13,926 bases of DNA from the NCBI GenBank assembly GCA_016256075.1, contig SDVU01000396.1, positions 1 to 13,926 on the forward strand, written 5' to 3'. Below the pieces are notes generated by a model. The model was not told the origin of the DNA. It worked only from the letters and a program-made list of their open reading frames with translations, and searched no databases. Made by a program: the position numbers and the translations under genes. Below, in pieces: positions 1 to 5,815 of the stretch. The first letter of the stretch is position 1. Each line of letters starts with the position of its first letter. The stretch comes from Dictyocoela muelleri. Taxonomy: Eukaryota; Microsporidia.

Positions 1-2
1 AA

Positions 3-74
3 GATAATAAAGATAATAAAGATAATAAAGATAATAAAGATAATAAAGATAATAAAGATAATAAAGATAATAAA
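3..74 (+). repeat. 9-bp in-frame minisatellite (GATAATAAA x8)
   Basis: Eight perfect head-to-tail copies of GATAATAAA encode Asp-Asn-Lys repeats in the SF3A3 frame. The array may continue left of the window. Perfect identity suggests recent expansion or ongoing homogenisation by slippage. Degenerate Asp/Asn/Lys codons continue to about 165. Confidence 0.95.
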
Positions 75-638
75 GATTATAATAATAATAAAGATAATAT
101 TGATAGTAAAGATAATAATGATAATAATGATAATAAAGATTATAATAATAACAATGTTAAAGATAAATCAATAGAAGTAAAAACAAAAAAATTTATTCGC
201 TTGGAAGGTTCAACTCGTTTTTTTCTTCATTTTCTAAAAAAGGAAATTAAAACATCTTTATTTTTTCTTGAAAATAAACCTGAAAAAATTTCAAAATCAA
301 AATTCACAAAAGAAAATTTCGTTGATAACAACGGAAAACCAATTCCTGCATGGCTGTATAAATTGTATGGTCTTGATACAATTTATGATTGTGAGATTTG
401 TAGTCGGTCATTTAGAGGAAAAAGAGTTTTCGATAGGCACTTTTATGGAATACACAAACAAAGATTGCGCGAGTTAGGGTTGAAGACGGGGAAAATTATG
501 TTTGGAATTACAAGTCTTGAAGTTGCTAAGAAGATCGGATCTAAAATAAATATTGGTGATGAAGAAGTTGAAGATGAAGAAGGTAATGTTTATGATAAGA
601 AGAGTTATGAAAAGTTGAAAGAATTTGGATTAATTTAG
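3..638 (+). CDS. SF3A3: Splicing factor 3a subunit 3 (SF3a60/Prp9), 3' part
   Basis: The frame is open from the left edge, so the gene starts outside the window and 211 codons are visible. SF3a60 is part of SF3a in the U2 snRNP and helps it bind the branch-site region in the nucleus. What shows this is the C-terminal zinc-finger domain: GKPIPAWLYKLYGL (about 336-377) matches the hallmark GKPIPxWLYKLHGL of the family. It is followed by a C-x2-C-x12-H-x4-H finger (first Cys at 390) with the conserved RHF around the first His. The extreme C-terminus, DEEGNVYDKKSYEKLKEFGL, matches the family ending. The start of the visible part is low-complexity: eight Asp-Asn-Lys triplets, then Asn/Asp/Lys-rich sequence, a length change unlike other SF3a60 proteins. 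A TTG at 201 is not a start; the frame simply continues upstream. The stop is TAG at 636-638. An AATAAA lies about 50 bp downstream (691-696). Confidence 0.93.
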   Translation, partial: DNKDNKDNKDNKDNKDNKDNKDNKDYNNNKDNIDSKDNNDNNDNKDYNNNNVKDKSIEVKTKKFIRLEGSTRFFLHFLKKEIKTSLFFLENKPEKISKSKFTKENFVDNNGKPIPAWLYKLYGLDTIYDCEICSRSFRGKRVFDRHFYGIHKQRLRELGLKTGKIMFGITSLEVAKKIGSKINIGDEEVEDEEGNVYDKKSYEKLKEFGLI

Positions 639-1058
639 GATTACCTTAAATAGTAAAGATTTTAAAATGATTCTTTCAAAGAAATTCTTCAATAAATGTT
701 TTTGTTCAATAAAAATTTTAAGATTGTTTTAAGTCCGATTTAAGAATGTTTAATAATGATTAATAATGATTAATAAAAAAATGAATGTATTTAAGTATGA
801 TCTAAGAATGTTTAATAAATGTTTTTCAAGAATGTTTAAGAATGATTAATAAATGTATTTTAAAAATGTTTTAATTATGATGAAAAAATGACATTTAAGG
901 TTGTAGAAATTATCTTAAAATAATTTCTGAAAGATTGTTATTTTAAAATAATCAATCCAAATTTAAATTTTTAATATCAATCTTTAATAATCTTAAGATT
1001 GAAAATTTTAAAAATCCTTAAAAATCTAGAAATTTTAAAAATTTAAATCTTAAAAATT
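639..1058. other. Intergenic stretch between convergent genes, with degenerate direct repeats
   Basis: This is the shared 3' region of SF3A3 and uL13. From about 741 to 870 a loose unit resembling AAGAATGTTTAATAAATG recurs several times, with the short form AATGATTAAT repeated back to back. The rest is AT-rich with many AAATTTT/AAAATTT palindromes. No gene or RNA was recognised. Confidence 0.6.
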
Positions 1059-1655
1059 TTAACTACGTCTTGCCATCAAATCTTCAACACGTCTTTCAAA
1101 CTCTTTACTTTTCTTAAAATTTTCAATCAATTGTTTCTTTTTTTCTTCTACTTCGCTTTTTTTTCTCAGTCGCTCTTCTTTTTCTTGATTTTGTTTTTTA
1201 GTCAGGTCATCGTATTTCCATCCAAATTTTTTACTTAAATCGCCCAATCGGTACGACTTACGTCTCGTATCAGCAGTAAATTCAAGAAGTGCTTTCGGGC
1301 ATTTCATGAATTTTTCATTTTCAAGCTCTTTAGGACAGCCATCGTAAACGATAAGTCTTTTCAGTGCCTGGTCACCTTTAACTTTTCTCACTGGAAGCAT
1401 TCTCTTGACGATGCGTCTGAATAAGGCTGATGGTGCTTTGTAGTGGTACGGGCCTTTTAATGGGTTGACAAGATTTCTTTTTCTGATAAAATCTTGGTAT
1501 CTGCCTACACCTCGATGAATCGGACCAGTGAATTTTAAATTTTCACAGTGAACTACTGTTATGTTGTTATGCTCCAATAGTTTTTTTGCAACAAATGTTC
1601 CGAGTTTTCCTCCTACGTGGTCTGATGCGTCGATAAAAATTCTGTCGCCTTTCAT
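1059..1655 (-). CDS. RPL13A: Large-subunit ribosomal protein uL13 (L13a/L16 family)
   Basis: A 198-residue protein, close to the usual eukaryotic length of about 200. uL13 is a structural protein of the cytosolic 60S subunit that binds 28S rRNA. The family core is easy to see: the N-terminal IDASDHVGGKLGTFVAKKLL (about residues 8-27), FIRKRN (56-61), the signature GPYHYKAPS (68-76), RRIVKRMLP (80-88), VYDGCP (103-108) and LGDLSKKFGWKY (137-148). The C-terminus is a Lys/Glu-rich charged helix as in other eukaryotic uL13 proteins. The start is the only ATG ahead of the conserved region and has CCCCC three bases upstream. The stop is TAA. The gene is convergent with SF3A3 and no intron is needed to read it. 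Confidence 0.95.
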   Translation of the reverse strand: MKGDRIFIDASDHVGGKLGTFVAKKLLEHNNITVVHCENLKFTGPIHRGVGRYQDFIRKRNLVNPLKGPYHYKAPSALFRRIVKRMLPVRKVKGDQALKRLIVYDGCPKELENEKFMKCPKALLEFTADTRRKSYRLGDLSKKFGWKYDDLTKKQNQEKEERLRKKSEVEEKKKQLIENFKKSKEFERRVEDLMARRS

Positions 1656-1663
1656 GCAGGGGG
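1656..1663 (-). promoter_or_regulatory. CCC-type start signal of uL13
   Basis: CCCCC (minus strand, 1663-1659) followed by TGC lies immediately before the ATG at 1655. Clusters of C just before the start codon are known in microsporidia and are placed at or near transcription starts, which would imply a very short 5' leader here. Confidence 0.55.
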
Positions 1664-2173
1664 TTTGATTTTGAAATTTTTAAAAATCATTTTTTTTGAA
1701 ATTTTTTAAAAATGATTTTTAAAATTATTTAAATTTGAATTATGATTTGAAATTTTTTTAATAATTACGCATGAAGAAATTTTGGAAATTGATATTAAAA
1801 CAGTTTCCTGTAAACGCTTTCTGAGAAGGACTTAAAAAATGCCGATTATAAATTTATTATAATCATTTGTTATAGAATGTAAATTTATTAGAAAAAAATG
1901 AGCCAATATTGACGATTTTAGAAGCTAACGAGTTTCGACAAAAATAACAATTCGTGTATATTGAAATATTTGCTTTCTGAGAAATACAGTACTATAAGAA
2001 ACAAAGGAGGTATATTCAAATATATAATCAACATTTCTTAATCTATCTCAAAGAGTCTACAGGAAGCTTTTAGCAAACCAAGTACCGATGTTTTATATCT
2101 TATTTCTTGGGGTTATTTGACTCTCAATTTCTTATAAATATATTAAAAATAATTATATCTTTATTACTACAGA
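1664..2173. other. Unassigned stretch upstream of uL13
   Basis: AT-rich sequence with no ORF of note. The first 100 bases repeat short AAATTTTTT/AAAATGATTTTT blocks and may hold the uL13 promoter. A phrase resembling GCTTTCTGAGAA occurs twice (about 1818 and 1971). No RNA gene was recognised. Confidence 0.5.
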
Positions 2174-2275
2174 ATACAGCTTTAGGAAGACCAAGAACCA
2201 AATGGCTCAGATCCACGGTAGGAGACAACTCTTCGGGTTGGCAGCTATAGATGTTGTCAGGTGTATATATATTGC
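2174..2275 (+). mobile_element. SINE fragment, 3' end only
   Basis: This aligns with the last quarter of the complete SINE at 3658-4111. It shares CCAAGAACCAAA, AGATCCA.GGTAGGAGA.AACTCT, the GGCAGCTAT.GATGT block and the closing GTCAG. The start is ragged, with apparent small deletions around TACAGCTTTAGGAAG. It is the same orientation as the two copies that follow, and no duplication of the target site was seen. Confidence 0.8.
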
Positions 2276-2379
2276 TTATATTGATAATTGATTTTCTTTT
2301 TTTTCTATTTTAAAGAATACCCTACACCCAAGATTTGATGAATCTTTGTTGATTGATTTTTACATAATAAAAAAGTTTA

Positions 2380-2810
2380 GCCAGATAGCTCAGTGGTTAA
2401 CACTCTTGAATGTAACATTTAAGTATCGAGGCTCTAATTATATAAAGCCAATTCAATAAATAATTGGGATATACATTAAGAGCTAAATAATTATAGTAAT
2501 AATAGATGTTGTTCACGTGTATTATATCAGATTTGACAGTGTCTAATGCTAGAATGATGCAGAAAGTTATCTTCATGTTTATAGAAATAATGGAACGATC
2601 TCTGCAAAATAAGCAGTGAAAAAAATATGAAAAAGCCTACAATACCTATCCTCTGAGTAATTGATAAAACGAAAATCACGTATACAGCTCGAGCTAGGGA
2701 CAGCTTAAGAAGTGACTTATTATTAGAACACGAGGATCAAAAGATCTAAAAAATATGGTTGGAGACAACTATCCGGTCTTACAATTATAGATATTGTCAG
2801 CATGTTATAA
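2380..2810 (+). mobile_element. tRNA-derived SINE, near full length but old
   Basis: Head GCCAGATAGCTCAGTGG contains an intact pol III A box (TAGCTCAGTGG, 2386-2396). The B-box position (GGCTCTAATTA) is degenerate. The body follows the 3658 copy throughout: AAGTATCGAGG, CATTAAG, GCAGTGAAAAA, TACAGCTCGAGCT, AGCTTAAGAAGTGAC and the end GTCAGCATGT. Divergence is clearly higher than between 3658-4111 and the fragments at 4615-5701, and no clean target-site duplication was found. It is probably transcriptionally dead. Confidence 0.85.
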
Positions 2811-2938
2811 AATTATAAATAAATTTTATGAGTTTATTCATATATCCTTTTTTATAATTATTTAAAAATTTTTATATTGAAACAGTAAGTTTAGAGTTAA
2901 CGACGGACATAATTTTTTTACAAAAGGGAAAATATAGC

Positions 2939-2962
2939 AAATGTCTGAGCCAATGGACATTT
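2939..2962. other. Small perfect hairpin 3' of eL32
   Basis: AAATGTC (2939-2945) and GACATTT (2956-2962) form a 7-bp stem around a 10-base loop, about 135 bases past the eL32 stop. This could be chance in AT-rich DNA. Confidence 0.3.
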
Positions 2963-3090
2963 GAAATGGTATACAAATATGATATCTCACAATTAAACTA
3001 AATTATTATTTTTTTTAATTATAAAAGATAAATTTCAATCAAAATATTTATAAAAATTATTATAAATAAAAACAACTCCACTTTAATAAA

Positions 3091-3096
3091 TTTATT
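3091..3096 (-). promoter_or_regulatory. AATAAA overlapping the eL32 stop codon
   Basis: On the minus strand the gene ends GAAGAGTAATAAA: the TAA stop (3097-3095) runs into AATAAA (3096-3091). Poly(A) signals overlapping the stop are a known compact-genome trait of microsporidia. Confidence 0.6.
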
Positions 3097-3514
3097 ACTC
3101 TTCATCATTTTCTTCAATCAATTTTCCATCTTTATTCAAAACAAGAATGCCTAACTCAGCCGCTCTGTTAACAATTCCAATTCGCTTTTTTGCGCCTACT
3201 GCATGTCTTATCTCTGCACAATAAAAATTATTAAGCCCAATCAACGCCTCCAATTCATTAACATTAGAAACCATAACTTTTCTAAAGCCACCTGGAGTCA
3301 GATGTTTGAGGCAATTTTCAGTCTTAAATCCTTTGTTAGGCATTGCAATGTTGCCTCTAAATTTTCGACGAACTCTGTTGTCAATCCCACGCGGGTGCCT
3401 CCAATTGGTTTTTACTCTTTTGTATCTGAATGAGTGGTATCGATTGAATTCACGTTTATTTTTTGAGGCATTAATGATTGGTAAATATTTTTCAAGTTGT
3501 TTATTGACTTCCAT
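3095..3514 (-). CDS. RPL32: Large-subunit ribosomal protein eL32
   Basis: A 139-residue protein; eL32 is about 130-135 residues in yeast and human. It is a eukaryote/archaea-specific protein of the 60S subunit. The signature NWRHPRGIDNRVRRKFRG (residues 37-54) is near identical to the family, followed by MPNKGF, the LTPGGFRKVMVSNVNELEAL block, YCAEI.H.V..KKR and the C-terminal RAAELGI. The longest open frame begins at 3730, but its first 72 codons read through the promoter and the antisense of a SINE head, so the start chosen is the ATG at 3514. That start has CCCC five bases upstream and gives the normal family N-terminus. The gene sits between SINE copies on both sides, and the nearest (3658) begins only 143 bp upstream of the ATG. 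Confidence 0.95.
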   Translation of the reverse strand: MEVNKQLEKYLPIINASKNKREFNRYHSFRYKRVKTNWRHPRGIDNRVRRKFRGNIAMPNKGFKTENCLKHLTPGGFRKVMVSNVNELEALIGLNNFYCAEIRHAVGAKKRIGIVNRAAELGILVLNKDGKLIEENDEE

Positions 3515-3527
3515 CCGATGGGGTAGG
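3515..3527 (-). promoter_or_regulatory. CCC-type start signal of eL32
   Basis: Minus strand CCTACCCC (3527-3520) followed by ATCGG and the ATG at 3514. It decides the start against the longer open frame. Confidence 0.55.
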
Positions 3528-3534
3528 TTTAGAA

Positions 3535-3620
3535 AATTATTTTTGAAAATTGACAAAATATTTAAATTTGATTTTTGAAAATTTATGAAATATTTTAAAT
3601 TTATTTTGAAAATTGATAAA
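3535..3620. repeat. AT-rich direct repeats in the eL32 promoter
   Basis: A unit resembling TTTTTGAAAATTGA.AAAATATTTAAATT recurs about three times with a spacing of roughly 30-36 bases. It occupies most of the gap between the eL32 start signal and the SINE, so any promoter must lie in or beside it. Confidence 0.55.
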
Positions 3621-3657
3621 ATTGATAAAGTATTTTCAAAGTTAATCCGAAAAATAA

Positions 3658-4111
3658 GGTCAGATAGCTCAGTGGATAACACTTTGAATGTAAAATTTAA
3701 GTATCGAGGTTCGAATCCAACTGACGTCACTCTTTAATAAATAATGAGGGAATGACATTAAGCGGTCATAACTATATAATTATAGTTTAATATACAGTTG
3801 TTCCAGTATGGAATAGCTGATTAAGACTTGGTATAACTTTTATAGATATGCAGAAGGGACTCTCTTAGGTGTGAGGATGAGTGCGGCGACGCATCTCGGC
3901 AAAAAGTAGTGAAAAATAAAAATTCATGGAAAGCCACTAATTACCTGTATCTTGAAGAATATTTAAAAAAAATCACTTATACAGCTGGGCTTCTGGATAG
4001 CTTAGGAAGTGACGTATTAATGAACGCCAAGAACCAAAGGTCGCAGATCCAAGGTAGGAGATAACTCTCCTGTTTGGCAGCTATGGATGTAGTCAGCATG
4101 TAATATATAAA
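3658..4111 (+). mobile_element. Complete tRNA-derived SINE with perfect 11-bp target duplication
   Basis: A 454-bp element. The head GGTCAGATAGCTC to CTGACGTC (3658-3728) is tRNA-like: A box TAGCTCAGTGG (3665-3675), B box GGTTCGAATCC (3708-3718), both matching the pol III consensus, and an acceptor-like stem GTCAG/CTGAC (3659-3663 with 3721-3725). A unique body of about 370 bp follows, ending in GTCAGCATGTAATATATAAA with no poly(A) tail. It is flanked by CCGAAAAATAA at 3647-3657 and again at 4112-4122, a perfect 11-bp direct repeat, as left by target-primed reverse transcription. There is no coding capacity, so a LINE elsewhere must supply the enzyme. Intact boxes plus a perfect duplication suggest the youngest copy here. 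It lies head-to-head with eL32. Confidence 0.9.
3665..3718 (+). promoter_or_regulatory. Internal pol III promoter (A and B boxes) of the SINE
   Basis: A box TAGCTCAGTGG at 3665-3675 and B box GGTTCGAATCC at 3708-3718, 32 bases apart, a normal tRNA-type spacing. The stretch between does not fold into a convincing anticodon arm, so it is a promoter relic rather than a working tRNA. Confidence 0.8.
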
Positions 4112-4122
4112 CCGAAAAATAA

Positions 4123-4614
4123 TATGTGAAGAACAGAAAAATTATAGGTATAACTTTAGTGCCACTTATCAAAAGATGTCCAAGTCAAAGATAGCTAACT
4201 ACCTTAGACAATAATTTTTTTATCAAAAAAAAATTTGAAAAAAACAACGCCTTAAATTAATATATCATGAAACTTATTTAGTGTTGCACCGTCCATAAAT
4301 CTTTTTTTTATTTATAATTAATTAAATAAGATGAATAAAAATAACACCATTTTCTATTCACATGTTAATTTTTAAATAAGAGCAGAATCTTTCAAAATTA
4401 CTTGCATAAGTTTCATCTAAACTATTGAACATCTTATTGTGAAATACTACCTAGCGTTTAAAAAAAAACGAATTTTAGCTAATCTAGATTTAAAGATTGA
4501 CATTTGTAATTATTATTACTTGTATCTACTTTCACTCTAATGCGGTTGTAAGAGTATAATTTTTCTTTCATTTTTTAAAATTTTTATAAAATTTTTTTTG
4601 TCGAATCAATAACC
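4123..4614. other. Unassigned AT-rich stretch
   Basis: Unique-looking AT-rich sequence between the complete SINE and the reverse-strand SINE fragments. Only short open frames and homopolymer runs are seen. No gene, RNA or transposon end was recognised. Confidence 0.5.
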
Positions 4615-4925
4615 AATATATATTACATGCTGATAACATTCATATCTGCCCACCCTGAGAGTTGTCTGCTACCGTGGTCCGTGACCTTTGGTTCCTGGTG
4701 TTCCAATAGTATGTTACTTCCTAAGCTACCCAGAAGCACAGCTGTATACGCGATTTTCCTTTTATCATTGACTCAGCTGGATACGGGGAATTAGTAGCTT
4801 TTCATGAATGTATATTTTCCACTACTTTTGGCCGAGATGCGTCGCATCAATCAACCCCACACCTAGGATAGTTCCTTTTCCTTCATTGTCATATTAGACC
4901 AAGTCTTAATCAGCTATACCACGGA
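4615..4925 (-). mobile_element. SINE fragment A (3' part, reverse strand)
   Basis: Reverse complement of the SINE from its tail (ATTACATGCTGA) inward through CCTTTGGTTCCTGG, CTTCCTAAGCTACCCAGAAG, CACTACTTTTGGCCGAGATG and ACCAAGTCTTAATCAGCTAT. It stops about 155 bases short of the tRNA-like head, where it abuts the TIR insert at 4926. Similarity to the 3658 copy is high. Confidence 0.85.
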
Positions 4926-4965
4926 TTGGCGCCGATTCGCTACTAAAAAAAAATACCCATCCGTG

Positions 4966-5194
4966 CACGTTATACGTCGTTTTTGAAAATAGACGTCGGT
5001 TGTGAAAAAAATAAAAAAATGTATAAAAAATTATTATTAAAGCGTTAAAAAGTTAGTAAAATAGTGTGATCTTCCAATTCAAACATAAACAAAAAATTTG
5101 AAGGTCAAGCCGTTTTACTACCTTTTCAGCACTTTAATAATAAATTATTTTCTAGACATTTTTTTAGATTTTTTCAAAACCGACGTATAAAGTG
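4966..5194. repeat. Foldback (long imperfect inverted repeat)
   Basis: The left arm begins CACGTTATACGTCG (4966) and runs to about 5085. The right arm, 5097-5194, ends CGACGTATAAAGTG. The arms share TATACGTCG, TTTTGAAAA, AAAAAAATGT, ATTATTAAAG and AAAAGGTAGTAAAA-like blocks, at roughly 75-80% by eye. The loop is only about 10 bases. The element could extrude a ~110-bp stem. Confidence 0.75.
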
Positions 5195-5289
5195 TCTGCA
5201 CCAAATACCCTTATGAAATACATTATAATTTTAAATTTCAAAATAAAATTATAATTTGCTTCTTAGGGATTTTTTTATGTACGAAGTGG

Positions 5290-5474
5290 GCGTCAATTCT
5301 ACATATAGTTGTAGGTAAGGCATCTATTTGCTACAGAGTGATGAAAAAGGTGTCAATTTGCTACAGTGTGGTTAAAGGACGTCACTTAAACACAGAGTGG
5401 CGAATCGATGGCGAACGTTTTATTAGTTAAATAAAAAAGCGTCGATTCGTCAACGAGTGGCGAATCGTCGCCAA
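5290..5474. repeat. Degenerate ~30-bp tandem repeats ending in the right TIR
   Basis: Five units follow the pattern GCGTCAATT-TGCTACA-GAGTGG with spacing of about 30, 28, 61 and 38 bases (starts near 5290, 5320, 5350, 5378 and 5439). The last two units carry GAGTGGCGAATCG, so the right TIR is itself the last repeat unit. This suggests the array grew by copying the element's own end. Confidence 0.6.
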
Positions 5475-5477
5475 CGG

Positions 5478-5701
5478 CCGCACTCATCCACACACCTAAG
5501 AGAGTCCCTTCTGCTTCATTGTCATATTAGACCAACTCTTAATCAGCTATCCAACAATGAAAAACATTATATTAAACTATACTTATATAGATATCTACCT
5601 TATTTCAACACCACTTTTTATTAAAGAGCGACTTTAAAAATAATTCGAATCTCGATACTTAAATTTTCATTCAAGAGTGTTAACCACTGAGCTATCTGGC
5701 C
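5478..5701 (-). mobile_element. SINE fragment B (5' head part, reverse strand)
   Basis: Reverse complement of the SINE head: the A box TAGCTCAGTGG is intact (5694-5684), the B box is degenerate (GATTCGAATTA), and homology runs on to GATGAGTGCGG, where it abuts the TIR insert. Its inner ~75 bases (GATTAAGAGTTGG to GTGCGG) cover SINE sequence also present in fragment A. The two are therefore overlapping copies, not one copy simply split by an insertion. Confidence 0.85.
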
Positions 5702-5809
5702 CCAAAATTTAGCACTAATTACAAAGTAATCCCAAATCACGTAATATAGTTTAACATAAAAACACCATTTTTGATTATAATTTGTATATAACAATTTTTA
5801 TTGAACATT

Positions 5810-5815
5810 TTTATT
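5810..5815 (-). promoter_or_regulatory. AATAAA overlapping the stop codon of the Asn-rich gene
   Basis: The minus strand reads CAGAAATAAAA: AATAAA (5815-5810) contains the TAA stop (5813-5811). It is the same arrangement as in eL32, which supports 5811 as the true gene end. Confidence 0.55.

Larger units (their letters stand above)
4926..5474. mobile_element. TIR-bounded 549-bp non-autonomous insert between two SINE fragments
   Basis: The ends are inverted: TTGGCGCCGATTCGCTACT at 4926-4944, and its complement at 5455-5474 reads TTGGCGACGATTCGCCACT, 17 of 19 matching. Inside are a long imperfect foldback (4966-5194) and degenerate ~30-bp repeats (5290-5474), with no coding capacity. This fits a MITE-like DNA transposon derivative, but no clean target-site duplication was found next to the TIRs, so the exact limits are uncertain. 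Its GC-richer end motifs stand out from the AT-rich surroundings. Confidence 0.6.

Noticed and set aside
3203-3578. Plus-strand open frames opposite eL32
   Set aside because: Antisense shadows of a strongly conserved ribosomal protein gene.
3515-3730. N-terminal 72-codon extension of the eL32 reading frame
   Set aside because: It translates the promoter repeats and the antisense of the SINE head, has no family counterpart, and lies upstream of the CCCC start signal.
3658-3730. A functional tRNA gene
   Set aside because: A and B boxes and an acceptor-like stem are present, but D and anticodon arms do not fold convincingly, there is no T-run terminator after the CTGAC strand, and the sequence is the head of a dispersed 454-bp repeat with a target duplication.
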